Source: Thermodesulfovibrio sp. (GTDB taxonomy: Bacteria > Nitrospirota > Thermodesulfovibrionia > Thermodesulfovibrionales > Thermodesulfovibrionaceae). Taken from it: a stretch of 23,178 bases of DNA. The notes under the pieces are model-generated. The model was not told where the DNA came from and searched no databases. It saw only the letters and a program-made list of their open reading frames with translations. The stretch covers positions 1-23,178 of the forward strand of contig JAOAGB010000004.1 of NCBI GenBank assembly GCA_026415995.1, in the 5' to 3' direction. Position numbers and translations under genes: made by a program. Of this stretch, positions 1 to 8,723 are shown piece by piece; within the stretch, counting starts at the first letter, position 1; each line of letters starts with the position of its first letter.

Positions 1-309
1 CCTTCACCTCAGGGTGGTGGACAGGGGGACCCCATAATGAGTTTATTGGCAAGCCTTTTACCTTTAGTTTTAATTATAGTTGTTTTCTATTTTTTGCTTA
101 TTAGACCTCAACAGAAAAGGGCAAAAGAACACAGACTAATGCTTGAAAACCTTAAAAGAGGTGATAAGGTAATAACAGTCGGTGGACTTTATGGTGTTGT
201 GGATAGTGTAAATCCAACTACAGTTATTCTTAAAGTTGCAGAAAATGTAAAACTAAAATTTTCTAAACAGTCAATTGCTGCGTTGAGACCCCCAACAGAT
301 GAGGATTAA
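1..309 (+). CDS. yajC: YajC, Sec translocon accessory subunit (5' end outside window)
   Basis: YajC is a small single-span inner-membrane protein that associates with SecD and SecF and supports Sec-dependent export. The visible protein has one strongly hydrophobic segment followed by the family signature FYFLLIRPQQKR and a basic cytoplasmic domain containing GDKVITVGGLYG. The reading frame is open from base 1. Its first 12 codons (PSPQGGGQGDPI) resemble the Gln/Gly/Pro-rich N-terminal stretch common in YajC, so the ATG at 37 is probably internal and the true start lies upstream. If the ATG at 37 were used, the purine run at 25-29 could act as a ribosome binding site, so this is not certain. 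It lies 9 nt before secD, the usual yajC-secD-secF order. Confidence 0.9.
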   Translation, partial: PSPQGGGQGDPIMSLLASLLPLVLIIVVFYFLLIRPQQKRAKEHRLMLENLKRGDKVITVGGLYGVVDSVNPTTVILKVAENVKLKFSKQSIAALRPPTDED

Positions 310-318
310 TACTCTTCT

Positions 319-1941
319 ATGAGGAAAGCAATATATATTAGAATAGCTCTAATAGCCTTTACAGTGGTTCTTGCAATAATTTTTTTCTTACCAAATACTC
401 CTCTTTTCAACTATATGCCTGATTGGTGGAAGAAAAATCTTCCTAATAAAGGGATTGTTCTCGGGCTTGACCTAAGAGGTGGTTCTCATCTTATTTTTGA
501 GGTAGACCTTAAAAGGGCAAGAGAGATTACAGTTGAAAGAATTGGCATGCATCTTCAGAGTCTGCTTGAAAAGAAGGGTCAAAAGCCTACTGTAAAGGTT
601 CAGGGAGAAAAGATACTTATTCAACCTGTAAATGACGAGGTGAAAAAAATCATTAGAGAAAACTATCCAGACCTTTCCATTTCTGATCAAGATGCCAATA
701 TTGTCTTTCAACTCCCAGAGAGTGCTTTTAAAAGAGTTGAGACAACATCAGTTGAGCAGGCAATAGAGGTAATTCGTAACAGAATTGACCAACTTGGAGT
801 AGCTGAACCAGCCATTCATAAACAGGGAGAAAATGAGATAGTAGTTCAGTTGCCTGGAGTAAAAGACCCTAAGAAAGCTCTTGAAATTATAGGAAAAACT
901 GCCCAACTTGAATTTAAACTTCTTGATGAGGAAACACTACTTTGGAAGGAACTGCCCTCTTTAATCAAACCCTCAGAGGAAGAGGCATTTTTAGCTCAGT
1001 GGAAGGCAAGGCTTCCAGAGGGTGATGAAATAATTTTTCAGAAAATTGTAAACAAAGAAACAGGTGAAGTTTATAAAAGACCATATATTGTAAAAAAGGA
1101 TGTGTTACTTACAGGTGACCTTCTTGCAGAAGCCCATGTAAGCATTGACCAAAGATTTAATGAACCCTACGTATCATTGAGATTCAATGATGCAGGTGCA
1201 AAAATTTTTGAAGAAATAACGGCTAAATATGTAAAGAGAAGGCTTGCAATAATTCTTGATGGAAATCTCTATTCAGCCCCTGTAATTCAGGAAAAAATCG
1301 AAGGAGGAAATGCTCAGATTTCAGGTAATTTTACTCTTGAAGAGGCAAAGGATTTAGCAATTGTTCTTAGAGCAGGTGCTCTTCCAGCGCCTGTAAAATT
1401 AATTCAAAATGTAACAGTTGGTCCTACTCTTGGTAAGGATTCTATAGAAGCAGGCAAAATGGCTGTTCTTATAGCAAGCGTTCTTGTCATTGTCTTTATG
1501 ATTGTTTATTATCGTTTAAGCGGTGTTATTGCTGATTTTGCCTTGATTTTAAATATTTTATTACTTATCGGTGCCTTGGCTGCTTTGAACGCGACCCTTA
1601 CTCTTCCTGGTATTGCAGGTATAGCCCTTGCCATAGGAATGGCTGTTGATTCTAATGTATTAATGTTTGAAAGAATTAGAGAAGAACTAAGGCTTGGTAA
1701 GACACCAAAGGCAGCCATTGAATCAGGTTATAAAAAAGCCTTCTGGACCATATTTGACTCACACGTTACAACACTTATTACTGCAGCAGTGCTTTTTCAT
1801 TTTGGTTCTGGACCTATTAAGGGGTTTGCTGTAACTCTTTCATTAGGGATTGCCATAAATCTTTTCACAGCCTTGATAGGAACGAAGACAGTTTTTGATT
1901 TTATATATATTGGGAAGGAGCGCAAGAGCCTTAGCATATGA
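319..1941 (+). CDS. secD: Protein translocase subunit SecD
   Basis: SecD is an RND-type membrane protein that with SecF uses the proton motive force to help pull proteins across the inner membrane after SecA-driven translocation. There is a first membrane helix at about residues 5-24, the conserved DLRGG motif at 51-55, a large periplasmic domain, and a C-terminal bundle of about five helices (roughly 375-530) containing GMAVDSNVLMFERIREEL from 440, with the conserved Asp at 444. The length of 540 aa is within the family range and shorter than the E. coli protein (about 615). It sits 9 nt after yajC and overlaps secF by 4 nt (ATGA), which indicates translational coupling. Confidence 0.97.
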   Translation: MRKAIYIRIALIAFTVVLAIIFFLPNTPLFNYMPDWWKKNLPNKGIVLGLDLRGGSHLIFEVDLKRAREITVERIGMHLQSLLEKKGQKPTVKVQGEKILIQPVNDEVKKIIRENYPDLSISDQDANIVFQLPESAFKRVETTSVEQAIEVIRNRIDQLGVAEPAIHKQGENEIVVQLPGVKDPKKALEIIGKTAQLEFKLLDEETLLWKELPSLIKPSEEEAFLAQWKARLPEGDEIIFQKIVNKETGEVYKRPYIVKKDVLLTGDLLAEAHVSIDQRFNEPYVSLRFNDAGAKIFEEITAKYVKRRLAIILDGNLYSAPVIQEKIEGGNAQISGNFTLEEAKDLAIVLRAGALPAPVKLIQNVTVGPTLGKDSIEAGKMAVLIASVLVIVFMIVYYRLSGVIADFALILNILLLIGALAALNATLTLPGIAGIALAIGMAVDSNVLMFERIREELRLGKTPKAAIESGYKKAFWTIFDSHVTTLITAAVLFHFGSGPIKGFAVTLSLGIAINLFTALIGTKTVFDFIYIGKERKSLSI

Positions 1942-2843
1942 TACAGATACTTGGTAAGACAAATATTGATTTTCTCGGGAAAAAATATTTTGCCCTTGGC
2001 TTTTCATGTTTAATGATACTTCTTGGAATATTTGCAATTTTTCAGATTAATTTTGGAAAGGCAAATTTAGGTGTTGATTTTGCAGGAGGATTGAGTCTGC
2101 AGATAAGATTTTCTCAGCCTGTAACCCTTGCAGAAGTAAGAGCAGTTTTAGATAAAACAGGAATTAAAGATGCAGACATACAGGAACTACCAACGGAAAA
2201 GAAAATTCTAATAAAGTTAAAGAAACAACAGGAAGGTGCGCAGGATATAATTGAAAAAAGTTTAAAAGAAAATCTTTCTACCAAAGAGCCAATAATTGAG
2301 TCAATCACTGAAATAGGACCTAAGATAGGTGAGAGAACAAAAAGAGATGCACTCCTTGCAATTTTAGCTGCCACGGCAGGTATTTTAATATACATTGCCA
2401 TTCGTTTTAAATTCCATTTTTCAATCGGAGCAACTGTAGCAACCTTTCATGATGTAATGGCTGTTCTTGGAATTTTCTATATCCTTGACAAAGAGATTAA
2501 TCTTATCTTTATAAGTGCTCTTCTTACAATTGCAGGATACTCTCTCACTGATACGGTTGTAGTATTTGACAGAATCCGTGAAAATCTTGGGAAAGTAGCA
2601 AAGGGTTCTATAACTCTTGAGGCATTAATGAACAGAAGCATAAATGAAGTTTTATCAAGAACGATAGTAACATCACTTACAACTCTTATGGCAGCAGTAG
2701 CATTATTTTTCTTTGGAGGAGAAGTTTTACACGATTTTGCTCTTGCCATGATACTTGGCATAATAATTGGGACCTATTCATCGGTATTTGTGGCAAGCCC
2801 TGTAGTTTTGCTTCTTGGTAAAAACTCTCTTATAAAGAGATAA
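1938..2843 (+). CDS. secF: Protein translocase subunit SecF
   Basis: SecF is the partner of SecD in the proton-driven SecDF complex of the inner membrane. The 301-aa protein has an N-terminal helix (about 18-37), the conserved VDFAGG motif at 46-51, a small periplasmic domain, and five C-terminal helices carrying GYSLTDTVVVFDRIREN from residue 200, with Asp205 and Asp211 in the conserved membrane motif. The start ATG overlaps the secD stop codon, so the two subunits are probably made in equal amounts. recJ begins one base after its stop codon. Confidence 0.97.
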   Translation: MIQILGKTNIDFLGKKYFALGFSCLMILLGIFAIFQINFGKANLGVDFAGGLSLQIRFSQPVTLAEVRAVLDKTGIKDADIQELPTEKKILIKLKKQQEGAQDIIEKSLKENLSTKEPIIESITEIGPKIGERTKRDALLAILAATAGILIYIAIRFKFHFSIGATVATFHDVMAVLGIFYILDKEINLIFISALLTIAGYSLTDTVVVFDRIRENLGKVAKGSITLEALMNRSINEVLSRTIVTSLTTLMAAVALFFFGGEVLHDFALAMILGIIIGTYSSVFVASPVVLLLGKNSLIKR

Positions 2844-2844
2844 A

Positions 2845-4518
2845 ATGCAATATTCTGAATGGGTTGTAGTAAAGACAAATCAGGATTATCTTCATTACAT
2901 ATCAAAATCACTCAATATAAGTTTGCCTCTCTCTCAGGTTCTCATATCAAGGGGTTTTAAAGATATTGATGAAATCTATTCTTTTCTGAATCCTTCCATG
3001 GATAACATTGAGCCCTTTGATATTTCAGGAGTTTATGAAGCTACGAGAATAATAAATGAAGCAATCAATAGTAATATAAGGATTTTAATAAACGGTGATT
3101 ATGATGCCGATGGATTAACCTCAACTGCCATACTTTATGACATCTTAAGAAAAAGAGGAGCACAGGTGTTTTATCATATTCCACATAGAATTCTTCATGG
3201 ATATGGTTTAAGCATGGCAAGCATTGAAGAGGCTAAGAGAATTGGAGCAAAACTTATTATAACTGTTGACTGCGGAATAAGAGATTTTGAGACAATAGAA
3301 TATGCGAAAAAAGAGGGAATAGGAGTTATAATTACGGATCATCACGAACCTTTGAGAATAAATGGAGAGCCTTTGCTTCCAGATGCTCTTGTAATAATAA
3401 ATCCTAAGATTGATGGAAATTTTAAGTATAATTTTCTTGCGGGTGTTGGAGTAGCTTTCATCCTTGCAAATGCCTTAAGCAGAGAAGAATCCCTTCAATA
3501 TCTTGATCTTGTTACACTTGGCACTTATGCTGATATGGTTCCCTTAACCTATGCTAACAGAATATTAATAAAACATGGCTGGGAGTCTATCAATTCACCA
3601 TTTAGAAGTTCAATACAAATGCTTAAAGATATAGCAGGTGTTAACTCTAATTCCATTAAGGGCTTTCACCTTAGTTTTTGCCTTATTCCGAGAATTAACG
3701 CTCCCGGAAGAATTGATCATGCTAAGGATGTGGTTAGATTTCTTATTTCCGATGATGAAGGAGAGGTTGAGAGTTTAGCTCAATGGTTAAATCAAATAAA
3801 CTCCCTAAGACAGAAGACAGAAGAAAAAATACTTGCAGAGGTTGAAGAAAAACTTATAAAAGAATTTAATGATGAGCCAGTCATAGTTTTGTGGGGAGAT
3901 TGGCATCCTGGAGTAGTTGGTACAGTGGCAAGCAAACTCATTGATAAATTTAATAGGCCTGCTTTTGTTTTTTCTCTTCAAGGAGACAAGGCAAAAGGTT
4001 CTGCAAGAAGTCCGTTAGGAGTGGATTTACAGGATTTTCTTAATGGATGCAAGGATTTATTGATAAGATTTGGAGGACATAAGCAAGCAGCTGGTATGAC
4101 ACTTTTAAAGGATAATCTTTTAGCTTTTAAAGAAAGACTTTGCAGAATAGCTCAAGACATGGATATAAATGATAAAAACATACTTTATCTTGATGCTGCC
4201 GTAACATTTAGCGAGGTTACAGAAAAAGTTGCAGAGGAAATAAAACTTCTTGAACCCTTTGGTGAAGGTAATCGTGAACCGCTTTTTGGTGCAAAGGAAC
4301 TTACTGTGGTAAATTTAAGAAAGGTAGGTAGTAATCATCTTAAAATGTATTTGAGGCAAAACGGAAGTACAATTAATGCAATAGGATTTGAAATGGGTAA
4401 AGAAAATATTTTGGAAGGCTCCCTCATTGATGCTGCCTTTACTCCAATAATTAATGAGTGGGAAGGTAATAGAAGCTTACAACTTCAACTGAAGGCAGTA
4501 AGAAGGACGCAGAGATGA
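2845..4518 (+). CDS. recJ: Single-stranded-DNA-specific exonuclease RecJ
   Basis: RecJ is a cytoplasmic 5'-3' single-strand DNA exonuclease used in recombinational repair, mismatch repair and base excision repair. The DHH-family metal-binding motifs are visible: DYDADG at 85-90, VDCG at 141-144, DHH at 165-167, and a later GTYADMVPL segment. The DHHA1 domain has GGHKQAAGM from residue 410, and an OB-like C-terminal region follows. The length of 557 aa is close to the E. coli protein (577). It starts 1 nt after secF and overlaps panB by 4 nt. The secDF-recJ arrangement recurs in bacteria, and I see no functional link to export here beyond shared transcription. Confidence 0.95.
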   Translation: MQYSEWVVVKTNQDYLHYISKSLNISLPLSQVLISRGFKDIDEIYSFLNPSMDNIEPFDISGVYEATRIINEAINSNIRILINGDYDADGLTSTAILYDILRKRGAQVFYHIPHRILHGYGLSMASIEEAKRIGAKLIITVDCGIRDFETIEYAKKEGIGVIITDHHEPLRINGEPLLPDALVIINPKIDGNFKYNFLAGVGVAFILANALSREESLQYLDLVTLGTYADMVPLTYANRILIKHGWESINSPFRSSIQMLKDIAGVNSNSIKGFHLSFCLIPRINAPGRIDHAKDVVRFLISDDEGEVESLAQWLNQINSLRQKTEEKILAEVEEKLIKEFNDEPVIVLWGDWHPGVVGTVASKLIDKFNRPAFVFSLQGDKAKGSARSPLGVDLQDFLNGCKDLLIRFGGHKQAAGMTLLKDNLLAFKERLCRIAQDMDINDKNILYLDAAVTFSEVTEKVAEEIKLLEPFGEGNREPLFGAKELTVVNLRKVGSNHLKMYLRQNGSTINAIGFEMGKENILEGSLIDAAFTPIINEWEGNRSLQLQLKAVRRTQR

Positions 4519-5309
4519 GATTTACAGTAACAGATTTGCTTGCCAAAAAAAGACAGGGCATTAAAATTACAATGCTTACCGCCTATGATTATCCCTTTGC
4601 TCACCTTGTTGACGAAGCTGGAATAGATATGATTCTTGTAGGAGATTCTTTATCCATGGTTATTCAGGGCAATGAAAACACTCTCCCCGTAACATTAGAG
4701 GAGATGATTTACCATACAAAGATTGTTGTAAAAACAACAAAAAGAACCATGGTTGTGGCTGATATGCCATTTATGTCCTATCAAGTAAGTATAGAAGAGG
4801 CTATAAGAAATGCAGGAAGACTTGTAAAAGAAGCAGGTGCCCATGCAGTAAAACTTGAAGGAGGAAGGGAATTCCTTAAGCAAATTAAAGGTATTATAGA
4901 AGCTGAAATCCCTGTCATAGGACATCTCGGACTTACACCTCAGGCAATTTTAAGGATGGGTGGATATAAACTTCAGGGTAAGATTCCTGAACAGGCAAAA
5001 AGAATAAAGGAAGATGCTTTAATGTTACAGGATGTAGGTGTAGTCGCCATTGTTCTTGAGGTAATTCCTTCAGACCTTGCAAAGGAAATTACAGAAAGTC
5101 TTGAAATTCCCACAATAGGAATTGGAGCAGGTTTCCATTGCGATGGACAGGTTTTGGTACTTCATGATTTACTTGGACTTTTTGAGAGATTCACTCCTAA
5201 GTTTGTGAAAAAATATGCTAATCTGAGAGAAGATATTCTTAAGGCGATAAGGCAATATAAAGAGGAAGTTGAAAAGGGAGAATTTCCTGACATAGAACAT
5301 TCTTTTTAG
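4515..5309 (+). CDS. panB: 3-methyl-2-oxobutanoate hydroxymethyltransferase PanB
   Basis: PanB (ketopantoate hydroxymethyltransferase) transfers a hydroxymethyl group from methylene-tetrahydrofolate to 2-oxoisovalerate, the first committed step towards pantothenate and coenzyme A. The magnesium-binding and catalytic positions of the family are present: Asp44 in VGDSLSM (42-48), Asp83, Glu115 in KLEGG, and Glu182 in LEVIP. The GHLGLTPQ (136-143) and GIGAG (202-206) motifs are also intact. The 264-aa length is normal for the decameric enzyme. The start codon overlaps the recJ stop (ATGA), so it is the last gene of the yajC-secDF-recJ-panB run. No other pan gene is in the window. Confidence 0.96.
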   Translation: MRFTVTDLLAKKRQGIKITMLTAYDYPFAHLVDEAGIDMILVGDSLSMVIQGNENTLPVTLEEMIYHTKIVVKTTKRTMVVADMPFMSYQVSIEEAIRNAGRLVKEAGAHAVKLEGGREFLKQIKGIIEAEIPVIGHLGLTPQAILRMGGYKLQGKIPEQAKRIKEDALMLQDVGVVAIVLEVIPSDLAKEITESLEIPTIGIGAGFHCDGQVLVLHDLLGLFERFTPKFVKKYANLREDILKAIRQYKEEVEKGEFPDIEHSF

Positions 5310-5331
5310 AATTAAAATTAGAGGTTATTAA

Positions 5332-5382
5332 ATGAAAAATAAAGTTTTAAGAAGCAAGATTCTTCGCTATAGTTCAGAATGA
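5332..5382 (+). other. 16-codon open frame running into a dispersed repeat
   Basis: An ATG at 5332 is preceded by AGAGGT at 5319-5324 and opens a frame of 16 codons ending in TGA at 5380-5382. The second half of this frame is made of the dispersed repeat described at 5356-5386, which also supplies the stop codon. It could be a leader peptide for tyrS, the remnant of a small gene cut by the repeat, or chance. Nothing in the peptide suggests a function, and it has no run of Tyr codons that would support attenuation. Confidence 0.2.
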
Positions 5383-5386
5383 CAAA
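5356..5386 (+). repeat. Dispersed imperfect-palindrome repeat, copy 1 (intergenic)
   Basis: This 31-bp stretch contains ATTCT and AGAAT arms flanking TTCGCTATAGTTC, followed by GACAAA. It aligns with the reverse complement of 21792-21823, sharing AGAnTCTTCGC, then AG and TCAGAATGACA with a 1-nt length difference in the middle. It occupies most of the gap between panB and tyrS and ends about 8 bp before the tyrS ribosome binding site. I recall similar TTCTTCG...TCAGAATGAC elements scattered in other bacterial genomes, but cannot check that here. Confidence 0.6.
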
Positions 5387-5405
5387 AGGAATATAGGAGG
5401 AGGAT

Positions 5406-6617
5406 GTGTTATCACCAGAAAAACAATTTGAAATTATTAAAAGAGGCACCGTTGAAATAATTCTTGAAGAGGACCTTAAAAAAAAGCTTAATAAATCGTA
5501 CAAAGAGCAAAAACCCTTAAAAATAAAAGTTGGCTTTGATCCCACAGCACCTGATATTCATCTTGGTCATACTGTTTTACTTGAGAAGATGAGACAATTT
5601 CAGGAATTAGGACATGAGGTTATATTTTTAATTGGTGACTTTACAGGAATGATCGGAGATCCTTCAGGTAAAACAGAGACGAGAAAACCTCTTACAAGAG
5701 AGGAAGTTTTAAAAAATGCTGAGACTTACAAAGAGCAAGTTTTCAAGATACTTAATCCTGAAAAGACAGTTATACGGTTTAATAGTGAATGGTTCGGTTC
5801 TATGTCAGCCCTTGATATGTGCAGGCTTTCTGGCATGGAGACTGTGGCAAGAATGCTTGAAAGAGAAGATTTTAAAAAGAGGTTTACCGAAGGAAGACCG
5901 ATTACAATACTTGAATTTCTTTATCCACTTCTTCAAGCCTATGACTCTGTTTATTTAGAGGCTGATATAGAACTTGGTGGAACAGACCAGAAGTTTAATC
6001 TTCTTATGGGAAGACAGTTGATGAAAATCTATGGTATGGAAGAGCAGATTGTTATTATGATGCCTCTTCTTGAAGGACTTGATGGTGTACAGAAGATGTC
6101 TAAGAGCCTTGGAAACTATATAGGAATAAACGAACCACCTGATGAGATGTTTGGTAAAGTCATGTCAATTAATGATGAATTAATGATAAAGTACTACGAA
6201 TTATTAAGTCATATATCAGTAGAGGAGTTTAATGAGCTTAAAAAGGGAATAAAGGAAGGGAAAATCAATCCCAGAGATGCAAAAGAATCTCTTGCCTTTG
6301 AGATTGTAAGCAGATATCATGGTAAGGAGCATGCAGAAAGAGCAAGAGATAGATTTATCAAACTATTTAGGCAGAAAGATATACCCGATGATATACCAGC
6401 CTATGAGATAGAATATGAAGAAGGAGGAATATGGCTTCCTAAATTATTGAAAGAAAAGGGTATTACACAGAGTACGTCTGAAGCTATAAGATTGATAAAA
6501 CAAAATGCAATAAGAATAAATAATGAATTAATCAAAGACCCCGATACTAAGCTTGAAAGAGATGAATATGTAATAAAGGTAGGAAAAAAGAAGTTTCTTA
6601 AAGTAATAATACATTAA
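5406..6617 (+). CDS. tyrS: Tyrosyl-tRNA synthetase
   Basis: This enzyme charges tRNA-Tyr with tyrosine in an ATP-dependent reaction. It is a class I synthetase: the HIGH-type motif is HLGH at residues 52-55 following VGFDPTAPD, and KMSKS lies at 230-234. An S4 RNA-binding domain occupies about residues 340-400. The 403-aa length fits the family. The GTG start at 5406 is preferred because AGGAGGAGG lies at 5395-5403 and the frame continues directly into MLSPEKQFEI. The ATG two bases earlier (5404) is out of frame. The gene is separated from panB by 96 bp containing a repeat, and aroD follows after one base. Confidence 0.96.
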   Translation: MLSPEKQFEIIKRGTVEIILEEDLKKKLNKSYKEQKPLKIKVGFDPTAPDIHLGHTVLLEKMRQFQELGHEVIFLIGDFTGMIGDPSGKTETRKPLTREEVLKNAETYKEQVFKILNPEKTVIRFNSEWFGSMSALDMCRLSGMETVARMLEREDFKKRFTEGRPITILEFLYPLLQAYDSVYLEADIELGGTDQKFNLLMGRQLMKIYGMEEQIVIMMPLLEGLDGVQKMSKSLGNYIGINEPPDEMFGKVMSINDELMIKYYELLSHISVEEFNELKKGIKEGKINPRDAKESLAFEIVSRYHGKEHAERARDRFIKLFRQKDIPDDIPAYEIEYEEGGIWLPKLLKEKGITQSTSEAIRLIKQNAIRINNELIKDPDTKLERDEYVIKVGKKKFLKVIIH

Positions 6618-6618
6618 A

Positions 6619-7302
6619 ATGACTCTTTCAATTAAAAACTATCCAGCCATTGCAGTTGTTCTTAATGATGAAGATGTTTTTACTCTGGAGGAATCGGATA
6701 TTTATGGTGCAGATATTGTTGAACTTAGAGTTGATATGTTTAGGGATATTGAAAATATTGGAGAGATATTTAAAAAGGCTAAAGAAAAGTTTAATCTGCC
6801 AATTTTAGCTACTGTTAGACATCCCTCAGAAGGAGGCAAGAGAGAGATAAAAGACAGAGTTAAAATTTATAGCGAAATAATGCACCTAATTGATTTTATT
6901 GATATAGAGATTTTTTCCGATGAGGCAGAGGAAATAATAAAATTAAGCAGTAGCCATGGAAAAACAATGATTGCCTCCTATCACAGATTTGATAAAACAC
7001 CAACCTTTGAGGAACTTGACGAAATTTTTTTAAAGGGTAAAAGATTAGGGGCTAACATAGTAAAAATAGCAACTATGGTAAACAGCAGAGATGACCTTGA
7101 GACTTTATTACTTTTTACTCTGAAACATAAAAACGATAAAATTGTCACAATAGGAATGGGAGAAAAAGGTATTCCATCAAGAATAATAAATCCTGTCTTT
7201 GGTTCTTTGATAACCTATGCAAGTCTAAAAACAAAGTCTGCACCAGGACAACTTCTTTTAAGTGATATTATTAATATATTCAGGATTTTGGGTTTGAGAT
7301 GA
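6619..7302 (+). CDS. aroD: 3-dehydroquinate dehydratase, type I
   Basis: Type I dehydroquinase removes water from 3-dehydroquinate in the shikimate pathway through a Schiff base. The family residues are visible: Glu35, Arg37 and Asp39 in ELRVD, Arg67 in ATVRHP, catalytic His122 in ASYHRF and the Schiff-base Lys149 in VKIATM. The C-terminal SAPGQLLL segment that closes the active site is present. The length of 227 aa is typical. It follows tyrS by 1 nt and is probably co-transcribed with it. Its last 45 nt overlap the convergent GH1 gene. Confidence 0.95.
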   Translation: MTLSIKNYPAIAVVLNDEDVFTLEESDIYGADIVELRVDMFRDIENIGEIFKKAKEKFNLPILATVRHPSEGGKREIKDRVKIYSEIMHLIDFIDIEIFSDEAEEIIKLSSSHGKTMIASYHRFDKTPTFEELDEIFLKGKRLGANIVKIATMVNSRDDLETLLLFTLKHKNDKIVTIGMGEKGIPSRIINPVFGSLITYASLKTKSAPGQLLLSDIINIFRILGLR

Positions 7303-8613
7303 TAGATGTTTCTTTGCTTCTTCGGAATAAAATTTTCTTGATTTAATTATATAAGAATAAAATGAAGCTGCCTTTGTAGGAGTTCTTTTGTATGTCTTAA
7401 AGTCAACCCTGTATAATCCAAATCTTGCATCAAGTCCATGAAGCCATTCATAATTGTCAATCAGTGACCAATAGAAGTATCCCCTAACATCAATTCCTTC
7501 TTTTATGGCATTTTCAATAACGTCAACGTGAGATTTAATATATTTAATTTTTTTATTGTCATCCTTTGTGGCAATACCATTTTCAGTTATGATTAGTGGT
7601 ACATTAAGCTTAGAGGCATATCTAAGAACTTTTTTTAATCCCTTAGGATATATCTCCCAGCCCATGTCTGTAAGTCCATGTCCGTCTATGTCTCTGTGTC
7701 TAAATTCCACAAAAAGTTTTTTAAAGGGATTGAATCTCATATGAATTCTCGTATAATAGTTTATTCCAAAAAAATCAAGTTTTCCCTTTATTGGAACTTC
7801 TATTTCAATGGTTTTTCTTAGAGGAATAGGTAGTTTTATTTTACCATCCATAAAGCCTTCAATTACTGAGTGATTATAGAATCTTTTTGCGATTTTTGTT
7901 AAAACTTTATCAAAGGGATTCCATTTTATCCATGGAGCAAAAACAGCCATATTATGAGCTATGCTCACCATGGAATTTTTATTTTTTAGATGAATTAGAT
8001 CATAAATACTGCCATGCGATATAAAAATATTTCTTAAAGCCTTAATTGCTAAATTTAAATCTCTATATCCAGGGGGGATACAACCTTCTAAATAGCCACC
8101 AAGAATTAAAAGATAGGGCTCATTAAAGGTTATCCAATAGTCAACTCCATTTATGTTTTCAATAAGTCTTTCAACATATTCTGTAAATTTTTCTATTGCC
8201 TTTCTTCTATGCCATGGATATTTGGTAATGAACCAGACAGGATGAGTGAAATGATGTATGGTGACCATAGGGGTTATGTTATTTTCATTAAGCAAATCAA
8301 CAATTTTTTGATAATGTTTAACAACTTCTTTGTTCCAATAATTTTCAGACGGTTGAATTCTACTCCATTCAATGGAGAATCTATAGGCATTAACACCTAA
8401 ATTTTTGATAAGTTTTATGTCTTCCTTATAAAGTTCATAATGATTGGTTATCTTTGGATTAAGATTAAATATACTATCCCATGTAGACCAATCTGCATAG
8501 GGTGAGCCTTCCAGTTGAAAAGCAGAGGTTGCCACACCCCATAGAAAATGGTTATGTCTAAATTTATATTGAGATTCAGAAAAAAATTGTCTTTTATTTT
8601 CCATTTTATCCAT
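7258..8613 (-). CDS. Glycoside hydrolase family 1 beta-glycosidase
   Basis: GH1 enzymes are retaining beta-glycosidases of the cytoplasm, typically beta-glucosidase or beta-galactosidase. The (beta/alpha)8 hallmarks are present: FLWGVATSAFQ near residue 23, His121 in HHFTHP, the acid/base Glu165 in TFNEP, the nucleophile Glu344 in ITENG, and DNYEW at 386-390. There is no signal peptide. The exact substrate cannot be read from the sequence. The final 24 residues (from about 428) lie beyond the usual end of the fold and are partly coded antisense to aroD. No good ribosome binding site precedes the ATG at 8613 or the alternative ATG three codons later. It lies 110 bp after the CBS-GGDEF gene on the same strand, so read-through from that operon is possible. 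I see no Pho-type repeats in its own leader. Confidence 0.92.
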   Translation of the reverse strand: MDKMENKRQFFSESQYKFRHNHFLWGVATSAFQLEGSPYADWSTWDSIFNLNPKITNHYELYKEDIKLIKNLGVNAYRFSIEWSRIQPSENYWNKEVVKHYQKIVDLLNENNITPMVTIHHFTHPVWFITKYPWHRRKAIEKFTEYVERLIENINGVDYWITFNEPYLLILGGYLEGCIPPGYRDLNLAIKALRNIFISHGSIYDLIHLKNKNSMVSIAHNMAVFAPWIKWNPFDKVLTKIAKRFYNHSVIEGFMDGKIKLPIPLRKTIEIEVPIKGKLDFFGINYYTRIHMRFNPFKKLFVEFRHRDIDGHGLTDMGWEIYPKGLKKVLRYASKLNVPLIITENGIATKDDNKKIKYIKSHVDVIENAIKEGIDVRGYFYWSLIDNYEWLHGLDARFGLYRVDFKTYKRTPTKAASFYSYIIKSRKFYSEEAKKHLSSQTQNPEYINNIT

Positions 8614-8723
8614 ATATATAAAGATATTTTTCAGATTGTTGCAAAATGCTTTTTTTAATATTATTTATAATCCATAATTTTTCTAATTCTATAGGGAATA
8701 TTGGTAAGTTGTAGTTATGTTTT

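Noticed and set aside
472..711. 79-codon open frame antisense to secD
   Set aside because: Opposite strand of a highly conserved gene, with no ribosome binding site or domain.
5310..5405. T-box or other riboswitch upstream of tyrS
   Set aside because: The gap is only 96 bp, is largely the dispersed repeat, and has no T-box motif or terminator-like hairpin.
5404..5406. ATG at 5404 as the tyrS start
   Set aside because: It is out of frame with the synthetase; GTG at 5406 is in frame and fits the ribosome binding site.
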